From: Clostridiales bacterium DTU092
GTDB lineage: Bacteria > Bacillota > Clostridia > Caldicoprobacterales > Caldicoprobacteraceae
DNA: 5,550 bases
Assembly: GCA_001513505.1 (NCBI GenBank)
Contig: LFTM01000080.1
Span: 1-5,550 of the forward strand
Reading direction: 5' to 3'
Part shown: positions 1 to 5,439 of the stretch, in pieces
Layout: every line of letters begins with the position of its first letter
Position numbering within the stretch: the first letter of the stretch is position 1
Notes under the pieces: generated by a model
Database searches by the model: none
What the model saw: the letters and a program-made list of their open reading frames with translations, nothing else
Told to the model about the DNA's origin: nothing
Program-made: the position numbers and the translations under genes

Positions 1-53
1 ATATTATTTAACATCCCCCATAGAGCTCTTCCTTCAATTTCTCCTCTCCCAGC

Positions 54-88
54 GCTGGTGACCTTTTGTCACCAGCCTTTTTGTTTTT
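54..88 (+). terminator. Rho-independent terminator, plus strand
   Basis: A perfect 9-bp stem (GCTGGTGAC at 54-62 with GTCACCAGC at 68-76) encloses a 5-base loop. It is followed on the plus strand by CC and then a T-rich tail (78-88, five Ts, G, five Ts less one). The minus strand has no U-tract after the hairpin, so it works for rightward transcription. It implies a plus-strand gene ending near or beyond the left edge. An in-frame TAA at 9-11 could be its stop, but with so little sequence no gene can be called in 1-53. The stretch 89-150 shows nothing recognisable. Confidence 0.8.
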
Positions 89-146
89 AATGAAGCTGGT
101 ATAAAACAGCGGGAGCTTGTTTATCAGGCCATGTGATATCTGAATT

Positions 147-194
147 AAAAATATAATAAAAGGGAGTGATGCTCTGATCACTCCCTTTTATTAT
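147..194 (-). terminator. Long terminator hairpin downstream of the SASP gene
   Basis: An 18-bp perfect inverted repeat (153-170 with 177-194) has a 6-base loop (171-176). The core is GGGAGTGAT/ATCACTCCC, flanked by AAAA/TTTT. Read on the minus strand it begins 7 bases after the SASP stop codon and ends in TTTTATTATATTTTTA, a good U-rich tail. The repeat is symmetric and also ends in T-rich sequence on the plus strand, so it may stop transcription from both sides. That fits the convergent arrangement suggested by the plus-strand terminator to its left. Confidence 0.85.
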
Positions 195-201
195 TCATTT
201 A

Positions 202-408
202 TTACCTTCCGCTAAGCTGCCTTTCAGCCTGCTCGATCATCTTCTTTACCATATACCCACCAATATAACCAGCCTCTTTAGCTGTTATATCCCCGTTATA
301 TCCTTGCTTCAAATTAACTCCCAGCTGATTAGCTATCTCAAACTTCATGTTGTCAAGAGCCTGTCTGGCTTCCGGGACTACAGTCCTGTTCCTGTTATTC
401 CTAGGCAC
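202..408 (-). CDS. Alpha/beta-type small acid-soluble spore protein (SASP)
   Basis: The 68-residue product is full length for the family. Alpha/beta SASPs are made in the forespore, bind the minor groove of spore DNA, shift it to an A-like form and protect it from UV and chemical damage. At germination the protease GPR degrades them. Seen here: VPEARQALDNMKFEIANQLG (residues 11-30), containing the KFEIA segment in which GPR cuts after the Glu (Glu24-Ile25 here), and the second conserved block GDITAKEAGYIGGYMVKKMI (39-58). The start is a GTG at 406-408, chosen because AGGAGGTGA ends 7 bases upstream. The gene lies downstream of recG on the same strand, separated by the recG terminator, so it is probably transcribed alone, by forespore sigma-G by analogy with the family. 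The 190-base upstream gap (409-600) is AT-rich and contains no convincing sigma-G promoter that I could find. Which ssp paralogue this is cannot be decided. Confidence 0.95.
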   Translation of the reverse strand: MPRNNRNRTVVPEARQALDNMKFEIANQLGVNLKQGYNGDITAKEAGYIGGYMVKKMIEQAERQLSGR

Positions 409-415
409 GTCTATT

Positions 416-424
416 TCACCTCCT
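416..424 (-). promoter_or_regulatory. Ribosome binding site fixing the GTG start of the SASP gene
   Basis: On the minus strand AGGAGGTGA, a nearly complete anti-16S match, lies 7 bases before the GTG at 406-408. No in-frame ATG is better placed, so the GTG is the start. Confidence 0.85.
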
Positions 425-591
425 ATTATCGTGGTAGTATTAATTTAACCAATCTTTTAGATTTTACACTGGTAATATTTCGTAATATAAATAGAATAAC
501 AACAAGCTTTCATTTGTTCGTAAATCAATGTTTATGAATGTTTTGCTTTTTGTGATATACAATTAAAAACATATTTTTTGACGTTTTATTA

Positions 592-621
592 TAAATAAAA
601 ATGCCCGGATTTTCCCGGGCA
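592..621 (-). terminator. Rho-independent terminator of recG
   Basis: A GC-rich stem of 7 bp (TGCCCGG at 615-621 in minus-strand sense with CCGGGCA at 602-608) has a 6-base loop. It is followed on the minus strand by TTTTATTTA. It starts 6 bases after the recG stop codon, separating recG transcription from the SASP gene. Confidence 0.88.
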
Positions 622-627
622 ATTCAG

Positions 628-2685
628 CTAATTTAATGTTATCTCAGCAATTTGTTCATTAAATTTCTTAACTGTATATTCCATCAGAGATTGATATTGC
701 GGATCATCTCTGCTCTGCAGTATCCGTTTGACTGCATAATCAACCTCCTTTAGTATCTCCATATCTCTTAATAAATTTGCAATTTTAAACTCCGGTAATC
801 CATGTTGTTTAACTCCAAGAAAGTCCCCAGGGCCACGAAGCTGTAAATCTTTTTCAGCTATTTCAAACCCGTTATTGGATTTTGTCATAATTTTCATGCG
901 CTCACGAACTTCTGTAGTTTTGACATCGGCAATCAATATACAGTAAGCCTGATGATCACCCCGTCCTACACGCCCCCGCAGCTGATGTAGCTGAGCCAAG
1001 CCAAACCTTTCGGCATTTTCAATAACCATTAATGTTGCATTGGGAACGTTAACACCAACTTCTATCACGGTGGTTGAAATCAATACATCGATCTGACCGT
1101 TTGCAAAGGCTTCCATCGTTTGCTCCTTTTCATGCGGCTTCATACGTCCGTGAAGGAGCCCTAGCCTCATATCTGCCAATTCTCCGTTTCTCAGAGATTC
1201 GAAAAGTTCCACAGCTGATTGAGAGTCGATTACTTCTGATTCTTCAACCAATGGACAAACCATGTATGCCTGACGTCCTTCAGCCACCTGCCGCCTTATA
1301 AACTCCAGAACCCTGCTTTTCATAGAAGAGGGTACATGATATGTCTTGATCGGCTTTCTCCCGGGCGGCAGTTCATCTATTACCGAAACATCAAGATCAC
1401 CATACAGCATCAGTGCCAGAGTTCTTGGAATCGGAGTGGCCGACATAACCATCATATGGGGAAATTGCCCTTTATCCTTCAGGGCAGCCCTCTGGCGCAC
1501 ACCAAATCTGTGCTGTTCATCGGTTATTACAAGCCCCAGCCTGTTAAAAATAACATCATCTTCAATGACAGCATGGGTACCAACCAGAATATCTATATCG
1601 CCTGACGTCAGCCTGGATTTTACATCCTCCTTTTCAGAATTTTTCATTCCTCCTACCAGGCATTCAACCTTGACATCGGTATTGCTGAACAGATTCTTCA
1701 ATGAACTTAAATGCTGTCTTGCCAATATTTCGGTAGGAACCATCATAACACTCTGATATCCACTAAGCACGGCGCAATACATACCCAGGGCTGCTACAAC
1801 TGTTTTTCCTGAACCTACATCTCCCTGTATCAAACGATTCATCAGCTTCCCGCTCTTCAAATCCTGCAACACCTCATCTATTACCTTTTTCTGAGCATTT
1901 GTCAGTGAAAAAGGCAGATTGTTTATAAAATTCTCTAGTTTGGAATGATCCCATTTAAATACAAGCCCCTGCTGTTCCATTTGATTTTTTTCACGCATTA
2001 AACTTAAAGCCATCTTTATATAAAACAACTCTTCAAAGACAAGCCGGCGTCTGGCCTCTTTCAATGACTCGACTGTTCGGGGAAAATGTATGTTACTCAG
2101 TGCAAAATTCTTCTCAGCCAGTCTGAACGCTTTTCTAATACTTGCCGGAAATTCATCATTCAAACTGCCTTCAACCTTTTCTAGCGCTGAAGCAATTATA
2201 TTTCGCATATCCTTCTGGGTTATTCCCTCTGTAAGAGGATAAATCGGGAATATTTTCAAACCATCATGTTTGGAAGAAATATATTCCTCAACAACCGGAT
2301 TATGAAGCTGTAGCATTCCGTACTTGGCTTCTATTTTTCCCCTTACAAAATATAGCTTGTCATTTCTATATAACCTGGCACGATATGGCTGATTGAACCA
2401 TACACACCACAGATAACCCGTATCGTCCCGGCAACGCCAGGTTGTTATCGTAAGTCCTCTCCTTGGTCTTTGGCTGCTTGCCCTTCCATCAAATGTCACA
2501 ACAAAAGATGCCTCATCTCCTCTGACAGCATCCCGGATCTTTTTTATCCCCTGCCAGATTTCATAATCCCTGGGAAAATAGTAAAGGGCATCCTGAAGTG
2601 TTTTTATGCCCAGTTTACTCAACCTTGAGGCTCTTTTGGGGCCAACTCCCTTGATATACTGAATTGATTGTTTTAATGCCTCCAT
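628..2685 (-). CDS. recG: ATP-dependent DNA helicase RecG
   Basis: RecG is a superfamily 2 double-strand DNA translocase that remodels stalled replication forks and Holliday junctions. The product is 685 residues, normal for the family. Visible in order: an N-terminal helix-hairpin-helix-like segment (IKGVGPKRASRLSKLGI, 11-27), the OB-fold wedge region (about 55-150), Walker A GDVGSGKT (288-295, Lys294), the DEQH box of motif II (389-392), motif III SATPIPRT (415-422), motif VI QLRGRVGRG (568-576), and the RecG-specific translocation block around RGPGDFLGVKQHG (617-629). All catalytic motifs are intact and the frame is unbroken. The ATG at 2683-2685 is preceded by AGGGGTG with a 5-base gap, an acceptable but weaker site than those of neighbouring genes. 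A terminator-like hairpin lies between fakA and recG, so recG depends on read-through or on a promoter I could not identify. The stop is TAG, followed at once by a terminator. Confidence 0.98.
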   Translation of the reverse strand: MEALKQSIQYIKGVGPKRASRLSKLGIKTLQDALYYFPRDYEIWQGIKKIRDAVRGDEASFVVTFDGRASSQRPRRGLTITTWRCRDDTGYLWCVWFNQPYRARLYRNDKLYFVRGKIEAKYGMLQLHNPVVEEYISSKHDGLKIFPIYPLTEGITQKDMRNIIASALEKVEGSLNDEFPASIRKAFRLAEKNFALSNIHFPRTVESLKEARRRLVFEELFYIKMALSLMREKNQMEQQGLVFKWDHSKLENFINNLPFSLTNAQKKVIDEVLQDLKSGKLMNRLIQGDVGSGKTVVAALGMYCAVLSGYQSVMMVPTEILARQHLSSLKNLFSNTDVKVECLVGGMKNSEKEDVKSRLTSGDIDILVGTHAVIEDDVIFNRLGLVITDEQHRFGVRQRAALKDKGQFPHMMVMSATPIPRTLALMLYGDLDVSVIDELPPGRKPIKTYHVPSSMKSRVLEFIRRQVAEGRQAYMVCPLVEESEVIDSQSAVELFESLRNGELADMRLGLLHGRMKPHEKEQTMEAFANGQIDVLISTTVIEVGVNVPNATLMVIENAERFGLAQLHQLRGRVGRGDHQAYCILIADVKTTEVRERMKIMTKSNNGFEIAEKDLQLRGPGDFLGVKQHGLPEFKIANLLRDMEILKEVDYAVKRILQSRDDPQYQSLMEYTVKKFNEQIAEITLN

Positions 2686-2720
2686 AGCCGCACCCCTAAC
2701 ATAAACAATTATGCCTGTAC

Positions 2721-2749
2721 AAACAAAAACTGGAGGAAATCCCCCAGTT
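2721..2749 (-). terminator. Probable (leaky) terminator between fakA and recG
   Basis: Immediately after the fakA stop, the minus strand can form a 9-bp stem AACTGGGGG/CCTCCAGTT (2741-2749 with 2728-2736) around a 4-base loop. A TTTGTTTG tail follows. One pair is G-U on the minus strand but would be an A-C mismatch on the plus strand, so the structure favours leftward RNA. The U-tract is broken by Gs, so termination may be partial, leaving some read-through into recG 42 bases further on. Confidence 0.65.
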
Positions 2750-2750
2750 C

Positions 2751-4388
2751 TTATTCAACTGATATTATATAGTAGTAAAGCGGCTGCCCGCCGTAGTGAA
2801 TTTCGACATCTACATCCGGATAACTTTCTTCGATGAAGTTCATTATATCTTCCGTCTCCTCAGACTTTATCATATCCCCGTAATAAAGGGTAATAATTTC
2901 ACTATCCTCATCCACCATATTACTTATAAGTTCCAGGGCAACTTGCTGTACATCTTTGCCAACTGCGCTTATCTTCCCGTCATATAGCCCTATTATATCA
3001 TCTTTTTTAATAACCTTGCCATCAAAGTTGGAATCACGAACAGCATATGTTACATGCCCGGTTTTGACGGTCTGTAAAATTTCGGTCATACGGGCAACAT
3101 TGGTATCACCATCAGCATCCGGATTAAACGCCAGCATTGCTGCTATTCCCTGGGGGATTGTTTTGCTGGGAATAACATGGAGCTTCTTATCGCTTATCTG
3201 CTGTGCCTGTGAAGCGGATAGTATGATATTTCCGTTGTTTGGCAATATAAAAATTTCTTTTGCTTTCACAGTTTCAACAGCCTTTAATATATCATCGATA
3301 CTAGGATTCATTGTCTGTCCGCCTTCAACTATGTAATCAACTGATAAATCCTTGAATATCGATGCAATACCATCCCCCATTGCCACAGCAATAACTCCGA
3401 ATTCCTTTTCCTCGACGTTATCCTCAACATCGACATTAATATTCAGGTGTCTATGCTGTTCACTCATGTTGTCTATCTTAATGTTTGAAAGCTCACCGTA
3501 TCTTAATCCCAGTTGCAGTACTTTCCCCGGCATAGCCGTATGAACATGGACCTTAATAATGCCATCATCGGCAACTACTACCACCGAGTCACCAATTTTA
3601 GCCAATCTATCCCTCAGATTTGCTTCGTCTCCCTCTTCAACATAGGGATGCAGATTCTTTATCAGGAATTCGGTGCAGTAACCATACTGAATATCTTCCT
3701 CTATTTCTATCCTTTGTTCGGGAATCGATTCTGTTTCCTCTGAAACTATTAGTGAGTCATCCAACTCAAATTTATCTGTCAATGCATGGCTGGCACCTAT
3801 CATTATATACAGAAGCCCCATTCCACCGGCATCAACAACCTCAGCCTGTTTTAAAACAGGAAGCATTTCCGGTGTTTTATCAAGTATTCTCTTAGCTGCT
3901 TTAATAATTTCTTTATTGAATACGACAAAATCCTTATGGATTTTGGCAATTTTTCTTGCCTCTTCAGCGGTAACCCGGGCAACGGTCAAAATTGTTCCTT
4001 CAACCGGTTTCATAACTGCTTTATATGCAGTATCTGCACCAACCTGCAGAGCTTCAGCATAGTCCTCTGTAGTAATTTTTTCACTTTCCTGCAAAGCCTT
4101 GGCAAAACCTCTGAACAATTGAGATAAAATTACTCCGGAGTTCCCTCTTGCACCCTTAAGGGCACCACTTGACAGCGCTTTTACAACATTGGCTATACTG
4201 TCAGAACCGGTTGACTGTACCTCTTTTGCTGCCGCCAGCATTGTTAAATACATGTTAGTTCCGGTATCTCCATCCGGAACCGGAAATACATTTAGAGCAT
4301 TTATAGCCTGTTTATGTTTATCTAAAAACTGGGTAGCTGACAAAATCATTTCTTTTAGCTTTACCGCATCAATAAATTCCATACTCAA
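2751..4388 (-). CDS. fakA: Fatty acid kinase catalytic subunit FakA (DhaL/DAK2 family, YloV-like)
   Basis: FakA phosphorylates the carboxyl group of a fatty acid held by a FakB (DegV-family) carrier protein, producing acyl-phosphate for phospholipid synthesis. The 545-residue length is typical. The N-terminal DhaL kinase domain (about 8-205) contains the Mg/ATP-binding motif VPDGDTGTNM (37-46, with Asp39 and Asp41 as expected metal ligands), GARGNSGVILSQ (79-90) and VDAGGMGLLY (185-194). The middle domain has GYCTEF (236-241) and VHVHT (280-284). Cys238, His281 and His283 correspond to the Cys and two His proposed as a zinc site in Staphylococcus FakA. The C-terminal domain (about 328-545), which binds FakB in the known family, contains EGGQTMNPS (355-363). 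The start is TTG (4386-4388) because AGGAGG ends 8 bases upstream; the ATG two codons on would be 14 bases away. It follows the Asp23-family gene by 29 bases, a conserved Firmicutes pair. No fakB lies in the window. Confidence 0.93.
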   Translation of the reverse strand: MSMEFIDAVKLKEMILSATQFLDKHKQAINALNVFPVPDGDTGTNMYLTMLAAAKEVQSTGSDSIANVVKALSSGALKGARGNSGVILSQLFRGFAKALQESEKITTEDYAEALQVGADTAYKAVMKPVEGTILTVARVTAEEARKIAKIHKDFVVFNKEIIKAAKRILDKTPEMLPVLKQAEVVDAGGMGLLYIMIGASHALTDKFELDDSLIVSEETESIPEQRIEIEEDIQYGYCTEFLIKNLHPYVEEGDEANLRDRLAKIGDSVVVVADDGIIKVHVHTAMPGKVLQLGLRYGELSNIKIDNMSEQHRHLNINVDVEDNVEEKEFGVIAVAMGDGIASIFKDLSVDYIVEGGQTMNPSIDDILKAVETVKAKEIFILPNNGNIILSASQAQQISDKKLHVIPSKTIPQGIAAMLAFNPDADGDTNVARMTEILQTVKTGHVTYAVRDSNFDGKVIKKDDIIGLYDGKISAVGKDVQQVALELISNMVDEDSEIITLYYGDMIKSEETEDIMNFIEESYPDVDVEIHYGGQPLYYYIISVE

Positions 4389-4396
4389 CTTCTGTA

Positions 4397-4404
4397 CCTC
4401 CTTT
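4397..4404 (-). promoter_or_regulatory. Ribosome binding site fixing the TTG start of fakA
   Basis: The minus strand reads AAAGGAGG here. The gap to the TTG at 4386-4388 is 8 bases, close to ideal, whereas the in-frame ATG at 4380-4382 is 14 bases away. The TTG is therefore the more likely start, giving a product beginning MSMEF. Confidence 0.75.
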
Positions 4405-4405
4405 G

Positions 4406-4429
4406 GTTAGGATAAAATTATACCCTAAC
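4406..4429 (-). other. Intercistronic hairpin over the asp23 stop codon
   Basis: On the minus strand GTTAGGGTA and TATCCTAAC pair over 9 positions (one G-U) around a 6-base loop. The TAA stop of the Asp23-family gene lies at 4418-4420, in the loop and its edge. The hairpin ends just before the fakA ribosome binding site, with CCAAAGGAGG rather than a U-tract following, so it is not an intrinsic terminator. The G-U pair would be A-C on the opposite strand, so it suits leftward mRNA. A role in coupling or mRNA processing between the two genes is inference. Confidence 0.5.
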
Positions 4430-4768
4430 ACCTTCCACTGTTATATCTACCCGCTTAACGGTCATACCTGTAAAATTCTCTACATTGTATTTGACGGTTT
4501 CGATAACATTTTGGGCAACGGTAGCAATGGAAATACCGTACTCAACTATTATATAAAGGTTGATATAAATCTCATTATCCTGAGTGTGAACCTTTACACC
4601 TCTGGTGAGATTTTCCATGCCAAGCAATTCGACAATTCCATCCGTAGCGCGTTTAGATGCCATGCCAACGATACCGTAGCATTCCATAGCGGATATCCCG
4701 GCCAGCCTTGCCAGAACCTCATTAGAAATTATTATTTCCCCGAGCGAATTTTTCTTTATGGCAGCCAT
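4418..4768 (-). CDS. Asp23/Gls24-family envelope stress response protein (YloU-like)
   Basis: The 116-residue protein belongs to the Asp23/Gls24 (DUF322) family, small cytoplasmic proteins linked to the cell envelope and alkaline or general stress; the molecular activity of this YloU-type member is not established. Family features seen are the opening GEIIISNEVLARLAGISAME (residues 10-29), the following CYGIVGM, and the alternating hydrophobic VKVHTQDNEIYINLYIIVEYG segment leading to a helix (VAQNVIETVKYNVENFTG) and the closing VKRVDITVEGVRV strand. There is no signal peptide or membrane segment. The ATG at 4766-4768 has AAGGAGGT (4779-4786) 10 bases upstream. It is the first gene of an operon with fakA, as commonly seen in Firmicutes. 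That pairing suggests a link with membrane lipid homeostasis, which is inference. A sigma-A-type promoter lies about 50 bases upstream of the start. Confidence 0.92.
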   Translation of the reverse strand: MAAIKKNSLGEIIISNEVLARLAGISAMECYGIVGMASKRATDGIVELLGMENLTRGVKVHTQDNEIYINLYIIVEYGISIATVAQNVIETVKYNVENFTGMTVKRVDITVEGVRV

Positions 4769-4818
4769 TATAGCGCTTACCTCCTTAATACGTCTTGTAT
4801 CATTAAATATTTACTTAC

Positions 4819-4847
4819 ATTCTATACTATGATTAAGAATCATGCAA
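4819..4847 (-). promoter_or_regulatory. Sigma-A-type promoter for asp23-fakA
   Basis: On the minus strand TTGCAT (4842-4847) and TAGAAT (4819-4824) are separated by exactly 17 bases, a good vegetative promoter match. Transcription would begin near 4812, leaving a leader of about 44 bases before the ATG at 4768. The spacer contains the small palindrome GATTCTTAATC. Confidence 0.7.
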
Positions 4848-4998
4848 CAATATTTCATTTCTTTATGCATCCGGTTTTAGCAGCACGACTCTGAACAAAT
4901 TCGATTAAAAGCGCCAAGATTAAATTATTCAACCGGAATATTACTTTTTGTATTATAATCTATGGCATTTCGTGGATAATTTATTTTATATTGTTGCA
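4843..4998. repeat. Inverted 11-bp element shared by the two divergent promoters
   Basis: ATATTGTTGCA occurs on the plus strand at 4988-4998 and on the minus strand at 4843-4853, in each case covering the upstream edge and most of the -35 box of a divergent promoter. A second shared block, TTCTTAAT, lies in both spacers (5007-5014 plus, 4832-4839 minus). Between the copies (4854-4987) I see no gene and only a weak 7-bp inverted repeat (4870-4876 with 4931-4937). Part of the match is forced by the -35 consensus, so a regulatory role is only possible. Confidence 0.4.
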
Positions 4999-5022
4999 AA
5001 ACCTGTTTCTTAATGATACAAT
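4994..5022 (+). promoter_or_regulatory. Sigma-A-type promoter for rpmB
   Basis: TTGCAA (4994-4999) and TACAAT (5017-5022) are separated by exactly 17 bases. The predicted transcript starts near 5029, giving a leader of about 39 bases before the rpmB ATG. No leader hairpin or riboswitch-like structure is apparent in so short a leader. Confidence 0.72.
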
Positions 5023-5067
5023 ATTAATGTTTTTAATCGCGGCTTGCTTGTAAAGGAGGTGTTAGAT

Positions 5068-5259
5068 ATGGCAAGAGTATGTGACATATGTAATAAAGGT
5101 TTGATGTTCGGTAAGAATGTCAGCCACTCCAAACGCAGAACCAACCGAAACTGGGTTCCCAATATTAAGAAGGTAAAGGCCATCGTAAACGGTACGCCAA
5201 AGACAATTAAAGTTTGCACCAGGTGTATCCGGGCAGGCAAGGTTCAAAGAGCTCTCTAA
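5068..5259 (+). CDS. rpmB: 50S ribosomal protein L28 (bL28), zinc-binding form
   Basis: bL28 is a small protein of the large ribosomal subunit. The 63-residue basic product carries the family hallmarks MARVCDICNKGLMFGKNVSH (1-20), SKRRTNRNWVPNIKKVKA and KVCTRCIRAGKVQ (48-60). Cys5, Cys8, Cys50 and Cys53 form two CxxC pairs, the zinc-ribbon (C+) form. Some bacteria carry a second, cysteine-free L28 for zinc-poor conditions, so this is the version expected under zinc sufficiency. The ATG at 5068 is chosen because AAAGGAGGT (5052-5060) lies 7 bases upstream; a TTG at 5044 would lie upstream of that site and is not credible. It is a single-gene transcription unit with its own promoter, divergent from asp23-fakA and convergent with spoVM. 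Confidence 0.97.
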   Translation: MARVCDICNKGLMFGKNVSHSKRRTNRNWVPNIKKVKAIVNGTPKTIKVCTRCIRAGKVQRAL

Positions 5260-5285
5260 CATAACCTATATACAGGGTAAAGTAA

Positions 5286-5317
5286 AAAAACGTGCTTTCT
5301 GCACGTTTTTGTTTATT
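5286..5317 (+). terminator. Bidirectional terminator between rpmB and spoVM
   Basis: A perfect 10-bp stem AAAAACGTGC (5286-5295) / GCACGTTTTT (5301-5310) has a 5-base loop. The plus strand continues GTTTATTTTTT after the stem, terminating rpmB 26 bases past its stop. On the minus strand the stem closes with seven consecutive Ts (complement of 5284-5290), so the same hairpin ends spoVM transcription arriving from the right. Confidence 0.9.
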
Positions 5318-5342
5318 TTTTGCCTTTATTTGTCCGTGCCCG

Positions 5343-5423
5343 TTACACTGCAGTACCTCTCTTTAACATTCGTACCAATCTTCCCAGGAATCTTGGCAGT
5401 TTTAGTACGTATATTCTTACCAC
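5343..5423 (-). CDS. spoVM: Stage V sporulation protein SpoVM (26-residue microprotein)
   Basis: SpoVM is an amphipathic helical peptide that sits on the convex outer forespore membrane and anchors SpoIVA, starting coat assembly. The product here is 26 residues, the same length as the Bacillus subtilis protein. Its core IYVLKLPRFLGRLVRML (residues 4-20) aligns without gaps, at a one-residue offset, to the recalled FYTIKLPKFLGGIVRAM. Conserved are Lys8, Leu9, Pro10 (Pro9 in Bacillus, important for surface recognition), Phe12, Leu13, Gly14, Val17 and Arg18. The second glycine of the Bacillus GG pair is Arg15 here, and the tail diverges (KRGTAV). The start is GTG at 5421-5423, with AGGGGTGA ending 7 bases upstream. 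Position next to rpmB and close to the yloU/yloV pair matches the known spoVM locus, strongly supporting the call. It ends at the shared terminator with rpmB. No mother-cell promoter is visible inside the window; it would lie upstream of the edge. Confidence 0.9.
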   Translation of the reverse strand: MVRIYVLKLPRFLGRLVRMLKRGTAV

Positions 5424-5430
5424 CGGCAGC

Positions 5431-5438
5431 TCACCCCT
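5431..5438 (-). promoter_or_regulatory. Ribosome binding site of spoVM
   Basis: AGGGGTGA on the minus strand lies 7 bases before the GTG start. It begins one base after the stop codon of the upstream hydrophobic ORF, so ribosomes finishing that gene would be delivered onto it. Confidence 0.7.
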
Positions 5439-5439
5439 A

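Noticed and set aside
1..58. Minus-strand open frame running off the left edge
   Set aside because: It is short, its only ATG (near 12-14) lacks a well-spaced ribosome binding site, and the translation resembles no family I know.
425..540. Possible sigma-G promoters (TATTCTA or AATACTA as -10) upstream of the SASP gene
   Set aside because: Neither has a proper -35 element at the usual 17-18 base spacing, so no promoter is annotated.
1074..4410. Numerous plus-strand ORFs of 63-136 codons opposite recG and fakA
   Set aside because: They lie antisense within well-supported conserved genes, lack ribosome binding sites and have low-complexity, cysteine- and serine-rich shadow compositions.
4870..4937. 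7-bp inverted repeat TCCGGTT / AACCGGA in the divergent spacer
   Set aside because: The arms are 54 bases apart and short, so the match is within chance for this length. No operator is claimed.
4928..4959. Perfect TATAAT at 4954-4959 on the plus strand as a second rpmB promoter
   Set aside because: No -35 element occurs at 16-18 bases upstream; the AT-rich context makes isolated TATAAT matches common.
5044..5067. Upstream extension of rpmB from a TTG at 5044, adding eight residues
   Set aside because: The strong ribosome binding site at 5052-5060 lies inside the extension and is ideally spaced for the ATG at 5068, and L28 proteins begin with MA(R/K) followed by the first CxxC.
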